Under the pieces are notes generated by a model. That model ran no database searches, was not told where the DNA came from, and saw only the letters and a program-made list of their open reading frames with translations. A stretch of DNA of 42,669 bases from CAZAKZ01 sp964485695 (GTDB lineage: Bacteria; Planctomycetota; JAFGQW01): positions 1 through 42,669 of the forward strand of contig CAZAKZ010000038.1 in the NCBI GenBank assembly GCA_964485695.1. Reading direction: 5' to 3'. The position numbers and the translations under genes are program-made. Shown here one piece after another: positions 24,380 to 32,585 of this stretch (positions within the stretch are counted from its first letter, which is position 1; every line of letters starts with the position of its first letter).

Positions 24380-24815
24380 GCCGGGGCGTCGCTCTTCTGC
24401 AGTATTCTTCAAACATGTAGCCGTAACCGTTTGTTTCATAGGAGGTTGAGCCGCGCATGTCCCAGCCACGCCCCGCGCCGCCTCAGGGTGGAAGTCAGCC
24501 GTGGAATCCATGGGGTCGAATCCGGTTCTCTGGCGAGAGCTGGAGTTTATCATTGAGATTGATGGTTCTCGAAATTGAGTTAATTTTACCTGACCGAACC
24601 GTGATCTGGCAGCCCGTGGACGAATTCCCGCGGGCCGGAAACGGTTTTTACACCCGGGTTTGCCCATGTTGGATTCATCATCGGATTCATCGATACTTTT
24701 CGTTGAATCGGCGTATCCGCCGGGGGGACGGACCGGAACGTGAAATCCTCGATTCCGGCCTCGCGCCGGTCCACCCACGGGCTGCCAGAAAAGAAATCCG
24801 CATTACCAGATCGCA

Positions 24816-24843
24816 TTGCCAGGATCAGGTTCGATTGTATACA
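24816..24843 (+). promoter_or_regulatory. Predicted sigma70-type promoter of the kinase/TSUP/PEP operon
   Basis: -35 TTGCCA (24816-24821) and -10 TATACA (24838-24843) with a 16-base spacer, giving a leader of about 30 bases before the ATG at 24881. The -35 box lies in the second of two near-identical direct repeats, CGCATTACCAGATC (24799-24812) and CGCATTGCCAGGATC (24812-24826), a possible regulator site. Confidence 0.4.
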
Positions 24844-24880
24844 GTCTCGTGCCCGGTAGTACTCCCTTGAAGGACTAGGC

Positions 24881-26605
24881 ATGATAGACACGAAGTACCG
24901 GTCCCGCGTGAGAAACACGATGCTTCTCACCATCGGCGCCTCCGTCGTTCCCATGCTCCTGGTCAGCGGCATCATTCTCCTGCAGTTCTTCCAGTCCTAC
25001 GACGAGAAGGTTTCTGCCCACCTCAGGGAACTGGTCCAGAAGCACAAGCAGAACATCGACGGATTCCTGCAGGCCAAGCTGGGGGATATCCGGGTCCTGG
25101 CCCGCACCTTCACCTACGAAGACCTGAGCCGGGAGGAATTCCTGCAGGAGCGCCTGGCCGTTCTGCAGCAGGAGTATGAACCCGTGATGGTGGACCTGGG
25201 GGTCATCGAGGCGACGGGCACCCAGGCCGCTTACGCCGGACCCTTCAAGCTGGGAAAGGCCGACTACTCCGATGCTGAATGGTTCCAGAAGGCCATGCAG
25301 CGGGAGTATTTCATCAGCGATGTCTTTCGTGGCCTTCGAGGGCTTCCTCACTTCATCGTTGCAGTTCGTGGCGCATGGAGCGGGAAAGCCTGGATCCTGA
25401 GGGCCACCATCGATTTCGTGGCCTTCAACAACCTGGTCGAGAACATCCGCATCGGCGAGACGGGCTTCGCCTTCATCCTGAACCGGGAAGGGGAATTCCA
25501 GACCAAACCGAACCGCGACTTCAAGCTCAACAAGGGTGCTTTCTTGAAATATTTCAAGGAGGATACCAGGGACCGGAGCGAGATCCAGGTCTTCCAGCGG
25601 GCAGACGAGGCAGGCGTTTCGAACATCTACCTGACCGCGTTTCTCAAGAATGGGGACTGGCAGCTGATCTACCAGCAGAACGCAGCGGACGCTCATTCCG
25701 GTTTCCGGAATGCAATGAGCCTGGCTCTGATCGTCATTCTCGTGGTTACACTGGGCATCGTATCCCTGGCAATCGTGCGGCGGAGGCAGATACTCGTCCG
25801 TTTCACTCAGGAAGGCCGGGAACAGCAGATGATGAACAAGCAGATCGTCGAGACGGGGAAGCTTGCATCCATTGGTGAACTGGCCGCCGGGATCGCGCAC
25901 GAGATCAACAATCCGGTCGCCATCATGGTCGAGGAGGCGGGCTGGATCGAAGACCTGCTGGAAGACGAGGAACTCAAGAAACCCGAGAACCTGCAGGAGT
26001 TTACCCGGGCGCTGAAACAGATCCGAGAGCAGGGAAAGCGCTGCAAGCAGATCACGCACAAGCTTCTCAGCTTTGCGCGAAAGACCGATTCTCGGATCCA
26101 GGACGTCAACCTCTACTACCTGGTTGAAGAGATGGTGGCGCTCTCGGCCCAGAGGGCGAAGTACAGCAATGTGGAGATCAAGACCGACCTCCAACCCGGA
26201 CTACCTACCATCCAGGTCTCCCTTACGGAGATGCAGCAGGTTTTTCTCAATCTGATCAACAATGCTCTCGACGCCATGGAGAAGACGGAAGGGACCATCG
26301 TCATTTCCGCCGGGTTGCATGGCGGGAGGATCACCATCAGCGTGGCCGATACGGGGCCGGGGATCCCCAAGTCCAATCTGGAAAGGATATTCGATCCCTT
26401 TTTCACCACCAAGCCGGTGGGCAAGGGAACCGGCCTGGGCCTGTCCATCTGCTATGGTATCATCAAGAAGATGGGAGGGGATATCGAAGTCCACAGCGTC
26501 CTCGACGAGGGAGCCACGTTTCTCGTACATATTCCCCTCGACCAGGACGTTGATGAAGGGGGCGAGAAACCGGCCGGGGACCGGCCGGCAAGCGAAGAGA
26601 CTTGA
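24881..26605 (+). CDS. Membrane sensor histidine kinase with dCache-type periplasmic domain
   Basis: 574 residues. First membrane helix at about 15-37 (LLTIGASVVPMLLVSGIILL), a periplasmic double-Cache-like sensor domain (about 40-280; YSDAEWFQKAMQREYFISDV and FAFILNREGEFQTKPNRDF are typical pieces), second membrane helix at about 283-305 (LALIVILVVTLGIVSLAIV). A HisKA dimerisation domain follows with the phosphorylated His340 in GELAAGIAHEINNP, then an HATPase_c domain with N box (NLINNALDAME), G1 (VADTGPGIP), F box (FDPFFTTKPVGKG) and G2 (GTGLGLSICYG). Relatives are the NtrB/DctB-type kinases. All motifs are intact. It heads a seven-gene operon and is presumably the phosphate source for the three following response regulators. 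AAGGA lies six bases upstream of the start. Confidence 0.94.
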   Translation: MIDTKYRSRVRNTMLLTIGASVVPMLLVSGIILLQFFQSYDEKVSAHLRELVQKHKQNIDGFLQAKLGDIRVLARTFTYEDLSREEFLQERLAVLQQEYEPVMVDLGVIEATGTQAAYAGPFKLGKADYSDAEWFQKAMQREYFISDVFRGLRGLPHFIVAVRGAWSGKAWILRATIDFVAFNNLVENIRIGETGFAFILNREGEFQTKPNRDFKLNKGAFLKYFKEDTRDRSEIQVFQRADEAGVSNIYLTAFLKNGDWQLIYQQNAADAHSGFRNAMSLALIVILVVTLGIVSLAIVRRRQILVRFTQEGREQQMMNKQIVETGKLASIGELAAGIAHEINNPVAIMVEEAGWIEDLLEDEELKKPENLQEFTRALKQIREQGKRCKQITHKLLSFARKTDSRIQDVNLYYLVEEMVALSAQRAKYSNVEIKTDLQPGLPTIQVSLTEMQQVFLNLINNALDAMEKTEGTIVISAGLHGGRITISVADTGPGIPKSNLERIFDPFFTTKPVGKGTGLGLSICYGIIKKMGGDIEVHSVLDEGATFLVHIPLDQDVDEGGEKPAGDRPASEET

Positions 26606-26628
26606 ACCACTGAACAGGAGATCTCTTG

Positions 26629-27060
26629 ATGAGTACGGTACAGGTGCTTTTGGTTGACGACGAGGTCTCTTTCGTTGAGACCCTGACCAAGCGGCTCTCC
26701 AAGCGCAGCCTGGAGATAACGGCCGTGCACGGTGGGAAGGAGGCCCTGGGTATCCTGTCCAAGAACAGGATGCTCGAGGTCGTGATCCTCGACGTCAAGA
26801 TGCCCGGTATGGACGGCATCGAGACGCTGCGCGAGATCAAGAAGGAGCATCCTCTCGTCGAGGTCATCATGCTCACGGGCCATGCAACGGTGGAGTCGGC
26901 CATCGAAGGGATGAAGCTCGGCGCCTTCGACTACCTCATGAAGCCCTGTGACATCGATCAGCTCGTATCCAAGGTGGAAGAGGCGGCCGACCGCAAGCGG
27001 GTGCAGGAGGAAAAGATCAACCAGGCGCGGATCAGGGACCTTTCCAAACGGTTCGACTAG
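26629..27060 (+). CDS. Single-domain response regulator 1
   Basis: 143 residues: one receiver (REC) domain and a short helical tail, no output domain. Acidic pocket VDDE, phospho-acceptor Asp55 in VVILDVKMPGMDG, switch Thr in IMLTGHA, conserved Lys in DYLMKPCD. The tail (RKRVQEEKINQARIRDLSKR) is basic and helical. ATG at 26629 follows AGGAG with eight bases; a TTG one codon upstream is less likely. Closely related to response regulator 3, which suggests duplication. In the absence of a DNA-binding domain it probably acts by protein contact or as a phosphorelay intermediate. Confidence 0.92.
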   Translation: MSTVQVLLVDDEVSFVETLTKRLSKRSLEITAVHGGKEALGILSKNRMLEVVILDVKMPGMDGIETLREIKKEHPLVEVIMLTGHATVESAIEGMKLGAFDYLMKPCDIDQLVSKVEEAADRKRVQEEKINQARIRDLSKRFD

Positions 27061-27073
27061 GAAAGGCGGCATC

Positions 27074-27451
27074 ATGGGGGAAGAGCGGATCCAACTTCTT
27101 CTCGTGGACGATGAAGAGGGATACGTGGATGTCCTCTCCAACCGACTGTCCAGGAGAAACATCGACGTGACGAAGGCCTACAGCGGGTCTGACGCCATCC
27201 AGGCACTTCGCGGGAAGGACTTCGACGTCGTCGTACTGGACCTCAAGATGGAAGACATGGACGGCCTTGAAGTCCTCAGAATATTCAACAAGATGGTCCC
27301 GGGATTAAGGGTGATCATGCTCACCGGCCATGGTTCCGCAAAGGCCGCGAAGGAGGGCCTCGAGCTGGGCGCCTTCGACTATCTGACCAAGCCCTGTGAA
27401 CTGGAAGATTTGCTGGCGAAGATCAAGGAAGCGGTCCAGCAGGGAAAGTGA
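27074..27451 (+). CDS. Single-domain response regulator 2
   Basis: 125 residues, REC domain only. LLLVDDEEGYVDVLSNRL start, phospho-acceptor Asp56 in VVVLDLKMEDMDG, IMLTGHGS, and Lys in DYLTKPCE. The motif after the acceptor is LKMEDMDG instead of the usual MPGMDG, and RIFNKMVPGLRV replaces the REIKKxHPLVEV of the two neighbours, so it is the most divergent of the three. Start ATG at 27074, 14 bases after response regulator 1; the longer frame upstream lies inside that gene. Its end overlaps the GTG of response regulator 3 by four bases. Confidence 0.9.
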   Translation: MGEERIQLLLVDDEEGYVDVLSNRLSRRNIDVTKAYSGSDAIQALRGKDFDVVVLDLKMEDMDGLEVLRIFNKMVPGLRVIMLTGHGSAKAAKEGLELGAFDYLTKPCELEDLLAKIKEAVQQGK

Positions 27452-27879
27452 ATCCAGTGGAAGACTGCAAGGTGTTGCTTGTCGACGACGAGGTCGAGTT
27501 CCTGGAAACCCTGGTCAAGCGAATGAAGAAGCGCGACCTGGACGTCGAAGGATTGAATAGCTCCAGGGAAGCCCTGGATCGGATGGATCGAGAACCCTGC
27601 GACGTGCTGGTTCTGGACGTCAAGATGCCAGGCATGGACGGAATCGATACCCTCAGGGAGATCAAGAAGCGCCATCCTCTGGTCGAGGTCATCATGCTGA
27701 CCGGCCACGCGGACGTGGAGGTGGCCATCCAGGGCATGGAGCTCGGTGCATTCGATTATCTCATGAAGCCCATGGACATCGACGATCTGCTCTACAAGAT
27801 CCAGGATGCTTTCAAGAAGAAATCGATTCAGGAGGCAAGAATCAGAGGCAGGGAAGAGGAGATCGAATCCGGAGAATAG
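27448..27879 (+). CDS. Single-domain response regulator 3
   Basis: 143 residues, REC domain plus a short charged helical tail (KKKSIQEARIRGREEEIESG). VLLVDDEVEFLETLVKRM start, phospho-acceptor Asp57 in LVLDVKMPGMDG, IMLTGHA and DYLMKPMD. Similar to response regulator 1 throughout. It starts at GTG 27448, overlapping the previous stop (GTGA); a second GTG at 27457 is possible. Confidence 0.9.
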   Translation: MNPVEDCKVLLVDDEVEFLETLVKRMKKRDLDVEGLNSSREALDRMDREPCDVLVLDVKMPGMDGIDTLREIKKRHPLVEVIMLTGHADVEVAIQGMELGAFDYLMKPMDIDDLLYKIQDAFKKKSIQEARIRGREEEIESGE

Positions 27880-27905
27880 GGGCTTCCCTGGGTACTCTCA
27901 CAGGA

Positions 27906-27927
27906 ATCGCCAATCGATCGCCAATCG
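27906..27927 (+). repeat. 11-bp tandem direct repeat before the TSUP gene
   Basis: ATCGCCAATCG occurs twice back to back (27906-27916, 27917-27927), directly followed by the AAGGAG ribosome-binding site of the next gene. Each unit contains CGATTGGCGAT in reverse complement. It could be a protein-binding site or a slippage product. Confidence 0.6.
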
Positions 27928-27943
27928 AAGGAGCTGGCATTGA

Positions 27944-29230
27944 ATGAACTTCTTGAGGCAATGGGGTCGTTTCATGATGCTGGGCGCCCAGGCCCATGCC
28001 CGCTGGGAGATCCGGACATCGAAGACGATTCTGGGCGACAAGAGGCGTATCATCATCCTCTGCCTCCTCATTCTACCCATCCTCGTGGGGAGCATTGCAT
28101 TCGCGGCTCCGGTCAGTGACGCCCTGCCCGATGTCCTGGGAGGAAAGAAGGCCTACAGCCCCGCCTATTTCACCCCGGGCATATTCATCGCATCCATCCT
28201 CATCGGCCTCGCTGCCGGGCTCATAACCGGCTGCATCGGCGCCGGGGGCGGCTTTGTCATCGCCCCTGCCCTGATGAGCGCGGGGATCAAGGGAATCCTG
28301 GCCGTGGGCACGGACCTCTTCCACATCTTCGCCAAGGCGATCATGGGCAGCGTGATTCACAGGAAGCTTGGAAATGTCAACGTGGTCCTTGCCGTCATAT
28401 TTCTGGTGGGAGCCATCCTCGGAGCCACCTGCGGCGGCGTGCTCAACCGCGTCCTCTACGAGATCAACCCCGTCCTGAGCGACGCCTTCATCACGACGGT
28501 TTACGTTCTCATGCTCGGCGCCCTGGGCTTCTATGCCCTCACCGACTTCTTGAAGGCGCGGAAGAAGTCCGGCAGGACCGACGTTCACGGAGCAATTTCG
28601 GAAGGCGCGGATATCGGCGGTCTACCCCGAAAGCTCCAGTCGATCAAGATCCCGCCCATGGTCACCTTCGACCGGGGCCTCGTCCCCGGCGGGCGGCGCA
28701 TATCGTCTCTCTTCCTGGTCCTCAGCGGGGCTCTCGTCGGTTTCTGCGCCGCCATCATGGGGGTTGGCGGCGGTTTCCTGACCTTTCCCATTTTCGTCTA
28801 CCTTCTCGGTGTATCCTCCATGACCACGGTCGGGACCGACATCTTCCAGATCGTCTTCACGGCGGGCTACGCCTCGATCAGCCAGTATGCCATCTACGGT
28901 TTCATCTTCTACACGCTGGCCATGGGTATGCTCCTCGGATCGCTCCTCGGCATCCAGGTCGGGGCCATGGTCACCAAGGTCGTCAAGGGAATCACGATCC
29001 GGGGATTCTACGCCATGGCCGTCCTGGCCGGATTCGTTAACCGCGCCTTTGCTCTCCCGGGGAAGCTCACCGAACTGGAGGTCCTCCCGATGTCGAAAGA
29101 GGCCGTGACGATCCTGGACTGGATCGGGATCTGGGCGTTCTTTCTGGTCATCAGCGTTTTCGGAGTATGGGTCTTCGGCGTGTTCTTCAGGAACCTGTCC
29201 ACGCTGAAGGGAAAGGGGAAGGCGCAGTGA
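27944..29230 (+). CDS. TauE/SafE (TSUP) family membrane permease
   Basis: 428 residues, longer than the usual 250-270 because of an extended N-terminus (about 70 residues, with one membrane segment IIILCLLILPILVGSIAFAA) and a soluble loop in the middle (about 205-245). The two TSUP half-repeats are recognisable: AGLITGCIGAGGGFVIAPAL and VGFCAAIMGVGGGFLTFPIF, each followed by a 'GTDLF/GTDIF' segment. TSUP proteins transport sulfite, sulfonates or other small organic anions; the substrate here is not known. The start follows AAGGAG with ten bases. It overlaps the next gene by GTGA, so the two products are translated together. Confidence 0.9.
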   Translation: MNFLRQWGRFMMLGAQAHARWEIRTSKTILGDKRRIIILCLLILPILVGSIAFAAPVSDALPDVLGGKKAYSPAYFTPGIFIASILIGLAAGLITGCIGAGGGFVIAPALMSAGIKGILAVGTDLFHIFAKAIMGSVIHRKLGNVNVVLAVIFLVGAILGATCGGVLNRVLYEINPVLSDAFITTVYVLMLGALGFYALTDFLKARKKSGRTDVHGAISEGADIGGLPRKLQSIKIPPMVTFDRGLVPGGRRISSLFLVLSGALVGFCAAIMGVGGGFLTFPIFVYLLGVSSMTTVGTDIFQIVFTAGYASISQYAIYGFIFYTLAMGMLLGSLLGIQVGAMVTKVVKGITIRGFYAMAVLAGFVNRAFALPGKLTELEVLPMSKEAVTILDWIGIWAFFLVISVFGVWVFGVFFRNLSTLKGKGKAQ

Positions 29231-29913
29231 TCGTCGATCCGAAGATATTCTACAGGGGTGTCGGACTCTTCGTTGGATTCCTCGTCGTTCTGGTTCTCAT
29301 GTTCCTCCCCCTCTTTGACGGGCAGAACGCCTTGAACTTCATGGACGCCCTCTATAACTCCATTTCAAAGGGCTCGGCCTACTATATCCCTGAACTGAGG
29401 CAGAAAGCCTCCGATTTCAACGGCCGCGACGTCACGGTGAACTTGCTCCTGGACGGGGCAGAAGAAGCGAAAGAGACGGCACAGCTCTTCACGAAGGCCG
29501 GTGTGGGGGTCGAGGTGTCGGGGGCGCAGGTGAAGGTGAGCGGCGACCTGGGCAAGATCCTGGCCAGCTGCCTCGAGGATTCGAACGACATGTTCGAGAA
29601 CCACGGGAACCGTGTCGAGGCCCGGTACGGCTGCAGCGGAAAAATGGCGCTTCACTCCTGGTGGAAGGCCATGAAGGCCATGGACAGGGACCTGAAGAGT
29701 CAGGAGTTGTTTCCCGAGGCCAGAGTCACCTCCACTGTGGTCCAGAAGGGTGTGGAGTGCGCGTACAATTTTTACGGCATCGAGCCCCAGAGAATCTCCG
29801 ACAAGATCTGGATCGTGATCTTCTCTCTCGCGTTCTACGTCGTCTACACCGTCTGGTACGGCTTTGCTCTCATGTACATGTTCGAGGGGTGGGGACTCAG
29901 GTTGTCACATTAA
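29227..29913 (+). CDS. Membrane protein of unknown function in the TSUP/kinase operon
   Basis: 228 residues from GTG 29227, which overlaps the TSUP stop codon. One N-terminal membrane helix (VGLFVGFLVVLVLMFLPLF, about 11-29), a soluble domain of about 150 residues with an alternating strand/helix pattern (VTVNLLLDGAEEAKETAQLF, GVEVSGAQVKVSGDLGKIL), and one or two membrane helices near the C-terminus (IWIVIFSLAFYVVYTVWYGF). Two cysteines (in ASCLED and RYGCSG) lie in the soluble part and a third in VECAYN. I do not recognise a family. Tight coupling to the TSUP gene suggests an accessory subunit of the transporter. Confidence 0.85.
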   Translation: MIVDPKIFYRGVGLFVGFLVVLVLMFLPLFDGQNALNFMDALYNSISKGSAYYIPELRQKASDFNGRDVTVNLLLDGAEEAKETAQLFTKAGVGVEVSGAQVKVSGDLGKILASCLEDSNDMFENHGNRVEARYGCSGKMALHSWWKAMKAMDRDLKSQELFPEARVTSTVVQKGVECAYNFYGIEPQRISDKIWIVIFSLAFYVVYTVWYGFALMYMFEGWGLRLSH

Positions 29914-29927
29914 TAAGGGCCCGAGGC

Positions 29928-32543
29928 ATGAGCCGCATGCACGATTTCTTGAAAAGGCTCGTTTTCAGGAAGCCGGCCGTGACCGAGTCCGAAGCCGAAG
30001 AGCTGCGCATCGCCTTCCAGGCCCGGTACCATAGCTTCAAGCTGCTGCTCAACGCCAACAACGAGGCCCTGGAGATCATGGCCGACCTGGACATGGCCAT
30101 GCGGGGAATCCGGCCCTTCGGGATGACGTTCGTGCGGGCGCGGTGCACGGAGATCGCCACCCAGGTCTGGCAGATGGTCAAGCACCTGAACGATCTCTCT
30201 TCCGGTAAGTACGAGGCGCTCCGCGGGAGATTCAAGTCGATCCAGGATCGGATCACCCCCTTCTTCTCACACGAGAAGAGCGTTGTGGAGGGGAAGCTGG
30301 CCCTCTCGCTGAACGAGGTGAACAGGGACCTCGCGAGCCAGGTGGGCGGAAAGACTGCAAACCTCGGCGAGATCAGGAACCGGCTGGGCCTGAAGGTTCC
30401 CGGCGGTTTCGTCGTCACGGTCGACGGCTACAGGCGCTTCATGGACCACAGCGATCTCCAGACCGAAATAGACCGGCTGCTCCAGTCCGCTGAAGCGGAG
30501 CGGCTGGATCACCTTTTCCACCTCAGCAACGAGATCCAGCAGCTGATCATCCGCGCGGAATTCCCGGCAGACCTCGAGGAGGTCATTCTCCATCACTACC
30601 GGCTCATGGAGGAAGAGAAAGGCGAGGGCGTCACTGTCGCGGTGCGAAGCAGCGCACTGGGGGAAGATTTTGCGGGAGCGTCTTTCGCCGGTCAATATCG
30701 ATCCGAGCTGAACGTGAGCAAGGAATATCTCCTCAAGTCCTACAGGGAGATCGTTGCCAGCAAGTACAGCCTCCCGGCCATGACCTACAGGCTGAACCGG
30801 GGCATCCGGGACGAGGACGTGGCCATGTGCGTCTGCTTTCTGTGCATGGTCGACGCTGTGGCTGGAGGCGTGGTCTATTCCCGCAACCCGGTGAACGTCC
30901 GGGACGATTCCACCCTCGTCCACTCCGCCTGGGGCCTCCCCAAGCCGGTAGTCGACGGCCGCACCCCTGCGGACCTGTTCGTCATTGCACAGGGAACGCC
31001 CCCGGAGATCCGGCACCGTGAGATCCCGGACAAGGAGCAGAAATTCGTCTGCTACCCCGACGAGGGGATCTGCCGGATGGACATGACCGGAGAGGAAGGC
31101 AGCCGGCCCTCCATCAGCGATGCGCAGGCCTTGGAGCTCGCGCGCCTGGCCCTGCAGCTCGAGGACTACTTCGCCGTCCCCCAGGACATCGAGTGGGCCG
31201 TCGGTCCTTCCGGTGCTATCACGGTGCTCCAGTGCCGCCCGTTGCAGCAGAAAGAGGCCCGGGACGCGATGCCCGAAAAAGAGGTGGACAAGGCCGCAGC
31301 AGGGCCGGTCCTCCTCCAGGGCGGGGTCACGGCCAGTCCGGGCACGGCCGCCGGGCCGGTCTTCGCCGTGCACAAGGACATGGATGCCCTGCAGTTTCCC
31401 GACGGCGCCGTGCTCATCGCGGCCCAGTCCCTGCCCCGGTGGGCCCCCTTGCTGGGCCGGGCGGCCGCCGTCGTCACCGACCAGGGAACCCTCGCCGGGC
31501 ACCTTGCCACCGTGGCTCGTGAGTTCGGTGTTCCGGCCCTCTTCGGGGTGAAGGGAGCCGTCGAACGGCTGGGAAAGGGTCAGGAGGTCACCGTAGACGC
31601 CGACGACTGCGTCGTCTACGAGGGCCGGATCGAGGCCCTGGTCAGCCGCGTCGCGCCTCCGCGAAGCCTCATGGCGGGGAGTCCGGTCTTCGAGGCCTTG
31701 AAGGGGGCGGCCCGGCACATCAGTCCCTTGAACCTCCTCGATCCCGATGCCCCCGAATTCGATCCCGAGCGATGCGAGACGCTACACGACATCACCCGCT
31801 TCTGCCACGAAAAAGCGGTGGACGAGATGTTCCGGTTCGGGAAGGACCACCACTTCCCCCAGCGCTCCAGCAAGCAGCTCCACTGCGACGTGCCCATGCA
31901 GTGGTGGATCCTGAATCTCGACGACGGATTCAAGGAAGAGGTGACCGGACGGTATGTCCGGCTGGAAAACATCACGTCCATCCCCATGCTGGCCCTCTGG
32001 GAGGGGATCACGGCCATCCCCTGGGAGGGTCCGCCGCCCATGGACGGCAAGGGATTCATGTCGGTGGTCTTCGAAGCGACCACCAACACGGCGTTGACCC
32101 CTGGAGTTCGATCGAAGTACGCCGACCGGAACTATTTCATGCTCTCGAAGAACTACTGCTGCTTGAACTCCAGACTCGGGGCGCATTTTTCAATCATCGA
32201 GGCCCTGGTCGGCGAGAGGACGAGGGAGAACTACGTCAGCTTCCAGTTCAGGGGCGGAGCCGCCGATTACGACAGACGCCTGAAGAGGGTTCTCTTCGTG
32301 ACAGAGATCCTGGAGGAGTACGGATTCAGGGTCGAGGTGAACGAGGACAACCTCATCGCCCGCCTGGAGGGCCGCGAGGAGGATTTCATGAAGGAACGCC
32401 TAAGGATTCTCGGCTACCTGACCCTCCATACCCGGCAGCTCGATATGGTCATGGCCAGTCCCCCCACAGTGGACCACTACCGGACCAAGATGCACGAGGA
32501 TATCGGAAAGATCCTCGGGAAAAACACGGGGACGGATACCTGA
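29928..32543 (+). CDS. PEP/pyruvate-binding phosphotransferase-like protein with unfamiliar C-terminal domain
   Basis: 871 residues. N-terminal helical region (about 1-115, ESEAEELRIAFQARYHSFKL) of unknown family. Then an ATP-grasp PPDK_N domain (about 135-440): GGKTANLGEIRNRLGLKVP, VAVRSSALGEDFAGASFAGQ, VYSRNPVN, DIEWAVGP. Then the phosphohistidine domain (about 465-570): GVTASPGTAAGPVF, and the catalytic His525 in LAGHLATVAREFGVPALFG. Up to here it parallels PEP synthase and pyruvate phosphate dikinase. The C-terminal TIM barrel that binds PEP in those enzymes is not recognisable; residues from about 590 to 871 form another domain (VPMQWWILNLDDGFKEEVTG, MLSKNYCCLNSRLGAHFSII, VSFQFRGGAADYDRR). 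By analogy with rifampicin phosphotransferase, this domain may bind a different acceptor, but that is inference. The start at 29928 has AAGGG eight bases upstream; 29937 is the alternative. Last gene of the operon. Confidence 0.87.
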   Translation: MSRMHDFLKRLVFRKPAVTESEAEELRIAFQARYHSFKLLLNANNEALEIMADLDMAMRGIRPFGMTFVRARCTEIATQVWQMVKHLNDLSSGKYEALRGRFKSIQDRITPFFSHEKSVVEGKLALSLNEVNRDLASQVGGKTANLGEIRNRLGLKVPGGFVVTVDGYRRFMDHSDLQTEIDRLLQSAEAERLDHLFHLSNEIQQLIIRAEFPADLEEVILHHYRLMEEEKGEGVTVAVRSSALGEDFAGASFAGQYRSELNVSKEYLLKSYREIVASKYSLPAMTYRLNRGIRDEDVAMCVCFLCMVDAVAGGVVYSRNPVNVRDDSTLVHSAWGLPKPVVDGRTPADLFVIAQGTPPEIRHREIPDKEQKFVCYPDEGICRMDMTGEEGSRPSISDAQALELARLALQLEDYFAVPQDIEWAVGPSGAITVLQCRPLQQKEARDAMPEKEVDKAAAGPVLLQGGVTASPGTAAGPVFAVHKDMDALQFPDGAVLIAAQSLPRWAPLLGRAAAVVTDQGTLAGHLATVAREFGVPALFGVKGAVERLGKGQEVTVDADDCVVYEGRIEALVSRVAPPRSLMAGSPVFEALKGAARHISPLNLLDPDAPEFDPERCETLHDITRFCHEKAVDEMFRFGKDHHFPQRSSKQLHCDVPMQWWILNLDDGFKEEVTGRYVRLENITSIPMLALWEGITAIPWEGPPPMDGKGFMSVVFEATTNTALTPGVRSKYADRNYFMLSKNYCCLNSRLGAHFSIIEALVGERTRENYVSFQFRGGAADYDRRLKRVLFVTEILEEYGFRVEVNEDNLIARLEGREEDFMKERLRILGYLTLHTRQLDMVMASPPTVDHYRTKMHEDIGKILGKNTGTDT

Positions 32544-32585
32544 TCGGCTCACGCCGACCGGGTTCCCGTCCCCCTTTTCCCCGGA

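Noticed and set aside
24457..24870. A 137-codon frame with an AGGAGG eleven bases upstream, beginning MSQPRPAPPQGGSQPWNPWG
   Set aside because: The first 20 residues look like a real protein start, but the rest has no recognisable pattern and the surroundings are decayed. It may be another gene remnant; not enough support to call a gene.
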